From Pseudobutyrivibrio ruminis AD2017 (GTDB lineage Bacteria; Bacillota; Clostridia; Lachnospirales; Lachnospiraceae), in NCBI RefSeq assembly GCF_000424305.1, contig NZ_AUJQ01000006.1, forward strand, positions 1 through 64,000: a stretch of 64,000 nucleotides of DNA, written 5' to 3'. The notes beneath the pieces are model-generated. The model was not told the origin of the DNA. It saw only the letters and a list, made by a program, of their open reading frames with translations, and ran no database searches. Below are positions 35,277-43,798 of the stretch, in pieces. Every line of letters starts with the position of its first letter. The stretch's first letter is position 1. Made by a program: the position numbers and the translations under genes.

Positions 35277-37298
35277 ATGGCAAGTGAAGTGAAGGAAAAG
35301 AAGGCGAAGGTAAGGAAGATTAAGGATAAGCTTCTCTTACTTATCATTCCAGCCGTTATCGTAATGATTATCGTGCTGGTTGCCATTTCTTCAATACTAT
35401 CAAAAAATAGTATGCAGAAAATGGCAGAGTCAAATCTGGAAAGTTCTATCGGAAACCAGGCTGATAATATCAGCTCATGGTTAAACGAAAATCTAGAAAA
35501 TTTTGCTGCTATCAAAAAGGGAATTGAAGGTATGCATCCAGATGATGAAGTCTTGGTTGAATACCTTTCCACATACGTTGGAACCAATGATAATTCACCT
35601 AACAGTGTATATGTAGCATCTCAATCAGGTCAGGTAGTACATGGCCGTGGCGCTGATTTATCAATTTCAAATCCAACAGAACAACAATGGTTCATAGAAG
35701 GTATGTCAAGGGTAAACATGGCATACGGAAGACCATATAAAAACGAAGAAGGTCAGTATGTTATTTCGGCATCAGGTATTGTAAATGACGGTGGCGAAGA
35801 TTTAAGAGTTGCAGCAGCAGATGTTACTCTTGATCAGATTTCTATCATCGTTAATTCTGGTGTAAAAATGAAGAATGCTAGCTCATTCTTGGTAGATACA
35901 GATGATATGATGATTCTTGCACATAGAGATGACGATTTGGTTTCTACTACTATTAGTGATAGCAGTAGCGACCCAATCCTGAAGGGTGCCTACAAGAAGA
36001 TTGCAGCAGGTGATTACAGTACAGAAGAGATTGCTGGATACACAGTTGCTTTTAGCGAAATATCTGGAACAAACTGGGTGCTTGTTTCTTATATAGCAAA
36101 CAGCATTATTATGGCAGATATTCAAAAGCTAGGATTAATTCTAATAGGAATAGGTGCTGTAGCAGTTATTTTGATTAGCATAATGATTAGTGTAATCATT
36201 GGAAGAGTTATCCGACCAATTTCTAGCATTACCAAAAATATTTCAGCAATGTCTGATGGTGATTTCACAATTGAGGTTGCTAAGGAATCTAATGATGAAA
36301 TCGGTGTCATGGGTGAACAGGTTGGTAGGTTCGTAGTTCTGATGAGAAAGATGCTTTCCAGCATCAGCGACGAATCTGACAAGCTTAAGATTGAATCTGA
36401 CAACAGTGATAAGGTTAGCCGTGACATGTTTGATGCATCACAGTCTCAGGAGAATGCTATGGTTAACCTGAAAAATACTGTTGATGAGTTAGCACTTGCT
36501 GTAAATGAAATTGCAGAAAACGCAACTACCTTGGCAATGGTAGTTTCTGATACAAGAGAAAATTCTGACCAGGCAAATGAAAGCATGAAAGAAACTGTTG
36601 AAATTAGTAAGCAGGGTCGTGCCGATATGGAACAGCTTTCAACAGCTATGGAAGGAATTAAGAATAGTAATGATGCTTTGGTTGAATCTATCAACGAGGT
36701 AGGTAAGGCGTCAGAAGAAATTACAAAGATTGTAGGTCTTATTGCAGAGATTGCAGATGAGACAAATCTTCTTTCACTTAACGCTTCAATTGAGGCAGCA
36801 CGTGCTGGTGAAGCTGGTAAGGGCTTCGCAGTTGTAGCAACAGAAATCGGAAAGCTTGCACAGAATTCCGCAGCTAGTGCAGACAATATCGCAAGCCTTA
36901 TCAATGATGTAGGAAAGGCCATTGATTCGGTTGTGGAACAGGCTGAAAATAGCGCTAAGAACATCGAAGCAAACAGTGAGCTGATTAATACAGCGGTAGA
37001 AACATTCGATAAGATTTATCAGAATATTGAAAAATCAAACGAGCTGCTTGATTTGATGATTCAGGATGTGCAGAAGGTTGATGAGGTATCAACAAACGTT
37101 GCAGCAATATCAGAAGAGCAGGCAGCCAGTGCAGATGAAATCCTTGAGACTTCTAAGCACATGGTTGAGCAGGCTCAGTCAATCACAGCAAGCAGTCAGG
37201 ATGTTGCAGATAACTCTCACGAGCTTGCAAACACCTCTCAGACGCTTACAGATTATGTACAGCAGTTCAAGATTGTTAAAGAGGAGGTGGATGAATAA
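35277..37298 (+). CDS. Methyl-accepting chemotaxis protein
   Basis: The 673-residue receptor has an N-terminal helix (about 18-40), an extracellular dCache-type ligand domain (about 45-280), a second helix (about 285-310), a HAMP segment and a long coiled-coil signalling domain. The hairpin tip is visible as [31 protein letters not shown]. The start at 35277 follows GGGGGG. Its stop overlaps the start of a sugar-binding lipoprotein gene (TAATG), so the two products are translationally coupled. This suggests they work as one sensor. Confidence 0.92.
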   Translation: MASEVKEKKAKVRKIKDKLLLLIIPAVIVMIIVLVAISSILSKNSMQKMAESNLESSIGNQADNISSWLNENLENFAAIKKGIEGMHPDDEVLVEYLSTYVGTNDNSPNSVYVASQSGQVVHGRGADLSISNPTEQQWFIEGMSRVNMAYGRPYKNEEGQYVISASGIVNDGGEDLRVAAADVTLDQISIIVNSGVKMKNASSFLVDTDDMMILAHRDDDLVSTTISDSSSDPILKGAYKKIAAGDYSTEEIAGYTVAFSEISGTNWVLVSYIANSIIMADIQKLGLILIGIGAVAVILISIMISVIIGRVIRPISSITKNISAMSDGDFTIEVAKESNDEIGVMGEQVGRFVVLMRKMLSSISDESDKLKIESDNSDKVSRDMFDASQSQENAMVNLKNTVDELALAVNEIAENATTLAMVVSDTRENSDQANESMKETVEISKQGRADMEQLSTAMEGIKNSNDALVESINEVGKASEEITKIVGLIAEIADETNLLSLNASIEAARAGEAGKGFAVVATEIGKLAQNSAASADNIASLINDVGKAIDSVVEQAENSAKNIEANSELINTAVETFDKIYQNIEKSNELLDLMIQDVQKVDEVSTNVAAISEEQAASADEILETSKHMVEQAQSITASSQDVADNSHELANTSQTLTDYVQQFKIVKEEVDE

Positions 37299-38299
37299 TG
37301 AGAGCAAATAATTATTTAAAAAAATTAACCATACTTCTTTTGACAGTTGTGCTTGGAATAGGAATGATGTTTTCGGGCTGTGGTAGCAGTGGTGGCAGCT
37401 CAGGAGGATCAGGAAAGAGTGTAAAGGTATTTTACACAGCTCCTCCAGATGATGACTTCAAGTTACTGCTTAAGCAGGCTCTGCAGGAAAATGCTGCAGC
37501 TGAAGGCGTAACCTTTGATATAGGTGAGGGATGTGCTTCCGTTAATGAACAGGTTGCGCAGATTAGACAGGCTGTAAGCAGTGGATATAATGCAATCATC
37601 TGCTTGCCAGTAGATAGAAGCACAGCATTACAGCTAGAGGTTGCAGCAGGCAATCTTCCTATTATCTATGTAAATGGTGCTCCTGACGAGGAATTCCTTG
37701 AAAAGGACAAATACATGGTTGTCAGCAGCTATGAGCAGGATGCCGGTACATATCAGGCAGAATATGTTTGGAATGCCTTAGGAAAGCCTAGCAGCATAAA
37801 CGTTGTTATGCTAAGAGGTCCATTAACTCATAATGCAGCTATTGCACGTTCTGTTGCTGTATATAGATATTTCAAAGAAAATGGTGTAACAGTAAATATC
37901 ACATTCGATGATAGTGCAAGCTGGGACGAAGGAATAGCAAAGGATATGATGGCCATTGTTGAAAAGACAAAGCAGCCATTTGACGCAGTATTCTGCAACA
38001 ACGATTCCATGGCAGTGGGTGCAGCAGATTATCTTGCCAGCCACGGTTATGACCTTGATAAGATTCCTGTAGTTGGCGTAGATGCCACAGTTGGTGGTTG
38101 CCAGTCTATGGTAGATGGCAAGATGCAGTTTTCTGTTTTCCAGTCAGCAACTGGGCAGGGCTTGATGGCAATCAAGTGTGTTAAGGCTCTTGTTACGAAG
38201 GGAACAGCAGAAGGCTTAGATGGTTTAACAGATGATGGAATATACATCTGGGTACCATTTGAAAAGGTAGATAGATCAAACGCAAAGAATTATATGTAA
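37298..38299 (+). CDS. Sugar-binding lipoprotein coupled to the chemoreceptor
   Basis: The 333-residue protein has a lipoprotein signal with lipobox FSGC (Cys at residue 27) and a Gly/Ser-rich tether. It has the type I periplasmic-binding fold of RbsB/LacI-like proteins (AVSSGYNAIICLPVDRS, CNNDSMAVGAADYL, VVGVDATVGG). No permease or ATPase gene accompanies it. It overlaps the chemoreceptor gene and is closed by a terminator, so it likely presents a sugar to that receptor rather than to a transporter. That role is inferred from context. Confidence 0.88.
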   Translation: MRANNYLKKLTILLLTVVLGIGMMFSGCGSSGGSSGGSGKSVKVFYTAPPDDDFKLLLKQALQENAAAEGVTFDIGEGCASVNEQVAQIRQAVSSGYNAIICLPVDRSTALQLEVAAGNLPIIYVNGAPDEEFLEKDKYMVVSSYEQDAGTYQAEYVWNALGKPSSINVVMLRGPLTHNAAIARSVAVYRYFKENGVTVNITFDDSASWDEGIAKDMMAIVEKTKQPFDAVFCNNDSMAVGAADYLASHGYDLDKIPVVGVDATVGGCQSMVDGKMQFSVFQSATGQGLMAIKCVKALVTKGTAEGLDGLTDDGIYIWVPFEKVDRSNAKNYM

Positions 38300-38305
38300 A
38301 AAAAT

Positions 38306-38337
38306 GGGAACCAGTTTAGGCTGGTTCCCCAATTTTA
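38306..38337. terminator. Bidirectional terminator between convergent genes
   Basis: GGGAACCAG (38306-38314) pairs perfectly with CTGGTTCCC (38321-38329). An A run on the left and a T-rich stretch on the right serve both directions. Confidence 0.8.
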
Positions 38338-38784
38338 TTTTAGTGGATTGTCGTAAATCATTTCTGAATTATGATAGCGTCTGTCATCGGTAACATCCTC
38401 CCCGAACCAACCAGGTGCAGTAAAGCTGTTAGCCTCCTCCACAGATGGAAATTCCACCTCAGCCATAATCAGCCCTTTCATATGACCTGAAAATACGTCT
38501 AATTCGATAGTATATGGGTCAAGGGGGATGAGATATCTACGCTTAGTGATAAGGTGTCCATCAATCTTTTCTGCCAGGTGGCGATAGGCCTCCTCAGTAA
38601 GATTTGCCTCTATTTCCTCCCGGGCCATAAGGCCGCTACCTTTATATGTAAGAATGTATTTATCGTTCTTTTTTCTGATTCTAACAACAGGGTGTGTGCA
38701 AAGATAACCCTGTTCTATTTCAACATAATCATACTTTGATAGATCAGGTAATTCTTTAATTAAAAATTTTCTTTCGATTTCCAT
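38335..38784 (-). CDS. CYTH-domain triphosphate tunnel protein
   Basis: The 149-residue protein begins with the CYTH signature EIERKFL and continues with alternating charged strands (VVRIRKKNDKYILTYKG, TIELDVFSG, MAEVEFPS) that form the triphosphate tunnel. Family members hydrolyse inorganic triphosphate or other triphosphates. The length is typical of short CYTH proteins. GGAGG precedes the start on the minus strand. Confidence 0.88.
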   Translation of the reverse strand: MEIERKFLIKELPDLSKYDYVEIEQGYLCTHPVVRIRKKNDKYILTYKGSGLMAREEIEANLTEEAYRHLAEKIDGHLITKRRYLIPLDPYTIELDVFSGHMKGLIMAEVEFPSVEEANSFTAPGWFGEDVTDDRRYHNSEMIYDNPLK

Positions 38785-38940
38785 GGTATACCTCCGAATC
38801 TATGGTATCATAGCTATGAATTATATAAATGTCTTGAAATGAAATTGATTTTGGGGTAAAATCATGTATACAAGTGTGGCAATTTGCCAAATGATTTAGG
38901 TTTAGAAGGCTCAGAGGAGTCATTAAAGGAGGATTTTATA

Positions 38941-39498
38941 ATGATTACAGCCGGTGATTTCAGAAACGGTATGACAATCGAGATGGACAATCAGGTTTAT
39001 CAGGTTATCGAATTCCAGCACGTAAAGCCAGGTAAGGGTGCAGCTTTCGTTCGTACAAAGCTTAAGAACATCAAGAACGGTGGTGTTACAGAAACATCTT
39101 TCCGTCCTACAGAGAAGTTCCCAGCAGCTCGTATCGACCGCAAGGATATGCAGTATCTTTACAATGATGGTGAGCTTTACAACTTCATGGATGTTGAGAC
39201 ATACGATCAGGTAGCTCTTACAGCTGATCAGATTGGTGACGCTCTTAAGTTTGTTAAGGAGAACGAAATCGTTAAGATGCTTTCTCACAACGGTTCTATC
39301 TTCTCAGTTGAGCCACCTATGTTCGTAGAGCTTCAGATTACAGATACAGAGCCAGGTTTCAAGGGTGATACAGCTACAGGTGCTACAAAGCCAGCTACAG
39401 TTGAAACAGGCGCAGTTGTTTACGTTCCACTTTTCGTTGAGAACGGCGAGACAATCAAGATTGATACAAGAACAGGAGAGTACTTATCACGTGTTTAA
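38941..39498 (+). CDS. efp: Elongation factor P
   Basis: The 185-residue protein has the canonical start [12 protein letters not shown] and the loop [10 protein letters not shown] whose Lys near residue 32 is the tip that reaches the ribosomal P site. Three beta-barrel domains fill the usual length. It relieves stalling at polyproline stretches, such as the proline-rich linker of the endoglucanase in this window. The start at 38941 is chosen for AAAGGAGG and the family N-terminus. An upstream in-frame ATG at 38884 is not needed. Confidence 0.96.
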   Translation: MITAGDFRNGMTIEMDNQVYQVIEFQHVKPGKGAAFVRTKLKNIKNGGVTETSFRPTEKFPAARIDRKDMQYLYNDGELYNFMDVETYDQVALTADQIGDALKFVKENEIVKMLSHNGSIFSVEPPMFVELQITDTEPGFKGDTATGATKPATVETGAVVYVPLFVENGETIKIDTRTGEYLSRV

Positions 39499-39528
39499 TC
39501 TTAATGATTAAATCTGATAATATTTGAT

Positions 39529-39729
39529 ATGGATTATAGAGAATACCCGCTTTCAGAGCTTTTAAAAAACAGAAAAATATTTGCTGTATTTGATGAAGAG
39601 TTTCAAAAAGGCACATGGCTTGATGCTACAGCCTTACTCGGAAGCGAAAGCACAATCAATCAGCTTTATCGTGATGGCACAGTCCCTAGCGAAACGCTTG
39701 ATAAGATTGTAGAAAGACTCTCTAAATAA
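39529..39729 (+). CDS. Small conserved protein of unknown function
   Basis: The 66-residue protein (MDYREYPLSELLKNRKIFAVFDEEFQKGTWLD at the start, with GSESTINQLYRDGTVP later) looks like a compact helical protein. It has no clear ribosome binding site and lies 30 nt after efp, before a strong terminator. The codon pattern and clean stop favour a real gene. I cannot assign a function. Confidence 0.6.
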   Translation: MDYREYPLSELLKNRKIFAVFDEEFQKGTWLDATALLGSESTINQLYRDGTVPSETLDKIVERLSK

Positions 39730-39741
39730 TAGTATTTAAAA

Positions 39742-39776
39742 AGAGTGGTAAACTATTTGTTTACCACTCTTTCTTT
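39742..39776. terminator. Bidirectional terminator between efp region and bioB
   Basis: AGAGTGGTAAAC (39742-39753) pairs perfectly with GTTTACCACTCT (39759-39770). A and T runs flank it on the two sides. Confidence 0.85.
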
Positions 39777-39782
39777 TGCATA

Positions 39783-40739
39783 TTACGCTAATTTGTACCC
39801 TAAGTTTCTTATATTTTTTAAATCCTCTTCCATAGATACGCCTTTGACTGTAAGCATGTTTCCGGTGATGGTTGCATTGCATCCACCAGTGAAGCATTTC
39901 ATACCGGAATCTTCTAATACGTCACGTCCAGCGGCAAATCTTATAAATGACTTTGGAAGAATGAATTTAAAGATAGCAATTATACGGCGAAGCTCATCCT
40001 CATCAAGCATTTCACGGCCTTCCATAGGAGTGCCCTTGATTGGTTTTAGCATGTTGATAGGGATTGATTCAGGCTGAATATCTGTAAGGGCAAATGCCAT
40101 ATCAATTCTATCCTCCCAGCTTTCACCTACACCAAAAACACCGCCACTACATAGCTCTAAGCCAGCCTCATGAACCATTTTCATAACTTTGATTTTGTCA
40201 TCTGTGGTGTGAGTGCTGCAAAGATTTTTAAAGAATTCAGGACTGCTTTCGATGTTGTTGTGAACACGCTTAAGGCCTGCTTCTTTTAGTAATTCCAAAT
40301 CCTCCTTATCAATAAGACCAAGTGAAACGCATGGTTTAAGATTTGTGTCCTTTACAATACGTCTGATATTTTCTGCAATCTGATTGATTTCAGCTTTGTT
40401 AAGACGGCGGCCAGAGGATACCTGACAGTATCTGGCTACTCCCAAGCCATCATATCTTTTAGCATCGGCAGATACATAGTCAGCATCTCTTACTGCAAAG
40501 CTTTCGATGTTAGCCGAAGAGCAGCTGGACTGTGCACAGAATTTGCAGTTTTCTGAGCAACGACCTCCCTTTACGCTGAGGATTGCGCACATATCAAATT
40601 CGTCACCATTGAAGTGCTTTCTAAGCATATCAGCCCCTGCACATAGTTCTTCTAATGGAGCATCAACGAGAGTAAGTGCTTCTTCTTTTGTAATACTGCC
40701 CCCAGCCATAATTTTGTTTGTTAGTTCTTTGATTTCCAT
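39783..40739 (-). CDS. bioB: Biotin synthase
   Basis: The 318-residue radical-SAM enzyme has CSENCKFCAQ, the CxxxCxxC cluster in its BioB form, and later segments typical of the family (HNIESSPEFF, GVFGVGESWEDR, LKPIKGTPMEG). It inserts sulfur into dethiobiotin. The ATG at 40739 is preferred because GGAG lies 8 nt upstream; an ATG at 40754 would add five residues. It is divergent from bioY with a BirA-like palindrome between them. The rest of the biotin pathway is not in the window. Confidence 0.94.
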   Translation of the reverse strand: MEIKELTNKIMAGGSITKEEALTLVDAPLEELCAGADMLRKHFNGDEFDMCAILSVKGGRCSENCKFCAQSSCSSANIESFAVRDADYVSADAKRYDGLGVARYCQVSSGRRLNKAEINQIAENIRRIVKDTNLKPCVSLGLIDKEDLELLKEAGLKRVHNNIESSPEFFKNLCSTHTTDDKIKVMKMVHEAGLELCSGGVFGVGESWEDRIDMAFALTDIQPESIPINMLKPIKGTPMEGREMLDEDELRRIIAIFKFILPKSFIRFAAGRDVLEDSGMKCFTGGCNATITGNMLTVKGVSMEEDLKNIRNLGYKLA

Positions 40740-40799
40740 AGTATTATTCTCCATTTTACATATAATATTCTTTTATAATCTTAACCTAATTAACAAGTT

Positions 40800-40829
40800 T
40801 GTCAACCTGATACGATTTATAGGTTGACA
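40800..40829. promoter_or_regulatory. BirA-type biotin operator
   Basis: TGTCAACCT (40800-40808) and AGGTTGACA (40821-40829) form a perfect inverted repeat with a 12-bp gap. This closely follows the known Firmicutes BirA operator plan, half-sites of the type GTTAACC and GGTTAAC about 15 bp apart. It lies between bioB and bioY, and the right half overlaps the -35 box of bioY. Confidence 0.8.
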
Positions 40830-40852
40830 TTCGGTAACGGATTGATTATTCT
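40824..40852 (+). promoter_or_regulatory. Promoter of bioY
   Basis: A perfect TTGACA (40824-40829) and TATTCT (40847-40852) are 17 bp apart. The -35 box is embedded in the operator, so bound BirA would block polymerase. Confidence 0.6.
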
Positions 40853-40889
40853 ATAAATGCTAAAATTTAATGCACAAGGAGAAGATATA

Positions 40890-41453
40890 ATGGATAACAC
40901 TTTTAATCAAACAAATTCAAAGCAGTTGCTTTCCACAAAGCGTATGGTAATCTGTGCATTGTTTGCAGCCATTCTTTGCGTGTCTGCTTATTTAAGCATC
41001 CCAACACCACTTCCAATGGCTCCAAAGATTACTCTTATGAACTTTGTGGTTTTCTTAATTGCACTTTTGTTCCCTGAGACAGAATCATTTTTAATCGGTT
41101 TAGTATGGTTTTTACTTGGTGCTGTTGGCCTTCCTGTATTCATTGGGGGTGGTAGCGGAATAGGTTATCTTATAGCCCCATACGGCGCATATACATGGGC
41201 ATTTGTGGTTGTTCTAATTGTCCTGCCACTTATTCGAGGAAAGAAATATAATCGAATTTGGTATACAATCTGCGCCATAATCGGTGTGCTTATTATAGAT
41301 GTAATCGGAATGTTATATTTACAGCATTCTATGAGCTACGATTTTAAGACAGCTTTTTTAACAGGATTCATACCATTTATTCCACTTGATTTGGTAAAGG
41401 CAGTTGTTGCCGCACAAATCATACCAGCATTCAAAAAGATTATGGAAGTTTAA
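40890..41453 (+). CDS. bioY: Biotin ECF-transporter substrate-binding subunit BioY
   Basis: The 187-residue membrane protein has about six helices and BioY landmarks (ALFAAILCVSAYLSIP, FLLGAVGLPVFIGGGSGIGYLIAPYGAY). It binds biotin and pairs with a general ECF energy module encoded elsewhere. The start at 40890 is chosen for AAGGAGAAG upstream. It is controlled by the operator shared with bioB. Biotin is needed by the acetyl-CoA carboxylase encoded at 45623-49030. Confidence 0.93.
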   Translation: MDNTFNQTNSKQLLSTKRMVICALFAAILCVSAYLSIPTPLPMAPKITLMNFVVFLIALLFPETESFLIGLVWFLLGAVGLPVFIGGGSGIGYLIAPYGAYTWAFVVVLIVLPLIRGKKYNRIWYTICAIIGVLIIDVIGMLYLQHSMSYDFKTAFLTGFIPFIPLDLVKAVVAAQIIPAFKKIMEV

Positions 41454-41485
41454 ATTTCAAAATAGAATGATAATATCCTGCAAAG

Positions 41486-41515
41486 GGCCTTGGCAGATAC
41501 GCCAAGGCCTTTTGT
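41486..41515 (+). terminator. Terminator of bioY
   Basis: GGCCTTGGC (41486-41494) pairs perfectly with GCCAAGGCC (41501-41509), followed by TTTTG. Confidence 0.8.
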
Positions 41516-41590
41516 TCACAAATTTTTAATAGTGTATACATTCAGTATTTGGTAAGATAGAAGTAGAGTGAGTAAGGAGGAAATAAATAA

Positions 41591-42748
41591 ATGGAAATCG
41601 AAATTTCTGATTCAGTTAAATATATTGGCTGCGATGATAAGACCATAGATTTGTTTGAAAGCCAATATCCAGTGCCTAACGGGGTATCATACAATTCGTA
41701 TGTAATTTTGGATGAAAAGATTGCTGTTATGGATACAGCAGACCCACGTGTTACAGACGAATGGCTTAATAATCTGGATGTGGAACTTAATGGACGTACA
41801 CCAGATTATTTGGTGGTATCTCACATGGAGCCAGATCATTCCGGTTCTTTAAAGGCATTTTTGGAGAAATACCCTAAAACAACATTGGTGGGAAATGCAA
41901 AGACATTTCCTATGATGGCACAGTTCGTAGAGGCTGAGCTTTTCGAAAACAGAAAGCATGTTGTGGCAGAGGGAGATACTCTTTCACTTGGTGAGCATCA
42001 GCTTACATTTGTAATGGCACCGATGGTTCATTGGCCAGAGGTTATGGTTGAATATGAATCAACAGAAAAGATTCTATTTTCAGCTGATGGCTTTGGAAAG
42101 TTTGGAGCATTAGATACAGAAGAACCATGGATAGATGAGGCACGTAGATATTATTTAAATATTGTTGGTAAGTATGGCGCTTCAGTTCAGGCATTGTTGA
42201 AAAAAGCTGCTACACTTGATATAGAAAAAATTTGTCCTTTGCACGGACCAATTTTGACAGAGAATTTAGGTTATTATATTAATCTTTATGATACATGGAG
42301 CAGTTATAAGCCAGAGGAGGAAGGAGTACTTATCGTATCAGCATCAATCCACGGCAACACAAAAAGAGCAGCATTAAGGCTCAATGAAAAGCTGCAGCAG
42401 GCAGGTGTAAAAACACAGTTTATCGATATTACAAGAGATAGTATGTCTGAGGCTGTTGCACAGGCATTTTATTGGGATAAGATGGTTTGCCTTGCAGCTA
42501 CTTATGATGGAGGATTATTCCCACCAATGCAGGATTTCCTACATCATCTTACAGCAAAGGCATACCAAAACCGAAAGGTAGCTTTCGTAGAAAATGGCAC
42601 ATGGGCGCCACAGGCGGCAAAATGTATGAAGGCTATTTTAGAGCCAATGAAAAACATTGAATTTGTTGAACCAGTGGTAACCATCAAATCCACATTAAGT
42701 GCCGAAAACGAGTCTCAATTAGACACCCTGATTGAAGCAATAAAATAA
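41591..42748 (+). CDS. Flavodiiron protein (A-type flavoprotein)
   Basis: The 385-residue protein has an N-terminal metallo-beta-lactamase-fold diiron domain (about 1-245) with ligands His78, Glu80, Asp82 and His83 in SHMEPDHSGS. The C-terminal flavodoxin domain (about 250-385) has the FMN loop SASIHGNTKRA. It reduces oxygen or nitric oxide to protect an anaerobe. The electron donor is presumably a rubredoxin encoded elsewhere. It has its own AAGGAGG ribosome binding site. Confidence 0.93.
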   Translation: MEIEISDSVKYIGCDDKTIDLFESQYPVPNGVSYNSYVILDEKIAVMDTADPRVTDEWLNNLDVELNGRTPDYLVVSHMEPDHSGSLKAFLEKYPKTTLVGNAKTFPMMAQFVEAELFENRKHVVAEGDTLSLGEHQLTFVMAPMVHWPEVMVEYESTEKILFSADGFGKFGALDTEEPWIDEARRYYLNIVGKYGASVQALLKKAATLDIEKICPLHGPILTENLGYYINLYDTWSSYKPEEEGVLIVSASIHGNTKRAALRLNEKLQQAGVKTQFIDITRDSMSEAVAQAFYWDKMVCLAATYDGGLFPPMQDFLHHLTAKAYQNRKVAFVENGTWAPQAAKCMKAILEPMKNIEFVEPVVTIKSTLSAENESQLDTLIEAIK

Positions 42749-42772
42749 ATTTGTATTGAAATATGTTTATAA

Positions 42773-42811
42773 TGCAAGTATAGTAGTAAGATGTGCAAGT
42801 TTTAACTTGCA
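42773..42811. promoter_or_regulatory. Palindrome in the ldh leader
   Basis: TGCAAGTT (42794-42801) and AACTTGCA (42804-42811) are a perfect inverted repeat with a two-base gap, and another half-site TGCAAGT lies at 42773. They are just downstream of a TATAAT (42768-42773). This may be an operator of a redox or sugar regulator. It does not match the Rex consensus as I know it. Confidence 0.45.
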
Positions 42812-42828
42812 GGCCAAGGAGGTGTAAT

Positions 42829-43788
42829 ATGGCAGTAGAAGTAAATCCAAGAAAAGTAGCGATAATCGGAGCAGGTTTTGTTGGTTCAGCAACAGCATTC
42901 GCATTATCACAGAGTGGTTTATTTTCAGAGATGGTTCTTATTGATGCAGACTATCAAAAGGCAGAGGGTGAGGCTATGGATATTAGTCACGGAACACCAT
43001 TTACAAAGCCTATCAAAATTTATGCCGGCGACTATGATGATGTTGCAGATGCAGCTATCGTAGTAGTAACAGCAGGCGCAGGACAGAAGCCAGGAGAAAC
43101 AAGACTTGATCTGGTTCATAAGAATGTAGGTATTTTCAAATCAATCATTCCAGAGATTGCAAAGAGAGATTTCGGAGGAATCCTTCTTATTGTTGCAAAC
43201 CCTGTTGATATTCTTACACTTACAGCACTTAAGCTTTCAGGACTTCCTGAAAACAGAGTAATCGGTTCTGGTACAGTTCTTGATTCAGCAAGACTTAAGA
43301 CAGAGCTTGGAGAGCATTTAGGAATTGACAGCCGTTCAGTTCATGCTTTCATTATTGGTGAGCACGGCGATAGTGAAATTGCTGCATTCTCAAGTGCGAA
43401 CGTTTCTGGTATTCCAGTAAATGATTTCTGCGAAATGAGAGGTCATTTCAATCATGATGAATCAGAAAAGATTATCGCAGAGCGTGTAAAGAACGCAGCA
43501 TATGAAATTATCAAAAGAAAGCATGCAACATACTATGGTGTTGCAGTTGCCGTAAAACGTATATGCGAAGTTATTATCAGAGATGAAAGATCTATTCTTT
43601 CTGTATCATCAATGATGCACGGCGAATACGGAATTGATGGCATTTGTCTTTCAATGCCAGCTATTGTAGGCGCTGATGGTTTAGAGACAAAGGTTCCTAT
43701 TTCATTGGATGAAAGCGAAATCAAGGCTCTTCAGGAATCAGCAAAAACTCTTAAAGAAGTTATTGATACAATAGATTTTACAGTATAA
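42829..43788 (+). CDS. ldh: L-lactate dehydrogenase
   Basis: The 319-residue NAD-dependent enzyme has the dinucleotide motif GAGFVGSATA, the substrate Arg in GETRLDLVHKN, and the catalytic His179 in GEHGDSE. It reduces pyruvate to lactate in fermentation. The start at 42829 follows AAGGAGGTG; an in-frame ATG 36 nt earlier lies inside the palindrome and is rejected. It is monocistronic and converges with the HD-GYP gene. Confidence 0.94.
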   Translation: MAVEVNPRKVAIIGAGFVGSATAFALSQSGLFSEMVLIDADYQKAEGEAMDISHGTPFTKPIKIYAGDYDDVADAAIVVVTAGAGQKPGETRLDLVHKNVGIFKSIIPEIAKRDFGGILLIVANPVDILTLTALKLSGLPENRVIGSGTVLDSARLKTELGEHLGIDSRSVHAFIIGEHGDSEIAAFSSANVSGIPVNDFCEMRGHFNHDESEKIIAERVKNAAYEIIKRKHATYYGVAVAVKRICEVIIRDERSILSVSSMMHGEYGIDGICLSMPAIVGADGLETKVPISLDESEIKALQESAKTLKEVIDTIDFTV

Positions 43789-43798
43789 AAATATCGTA

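Noticed and set aside
36446-36964. A 172-codon minus-strand frame in the chemoreceptor gene
   Set aside because: Low-complexity Ser/Ala antisense of the coiled-coil signalling domain.
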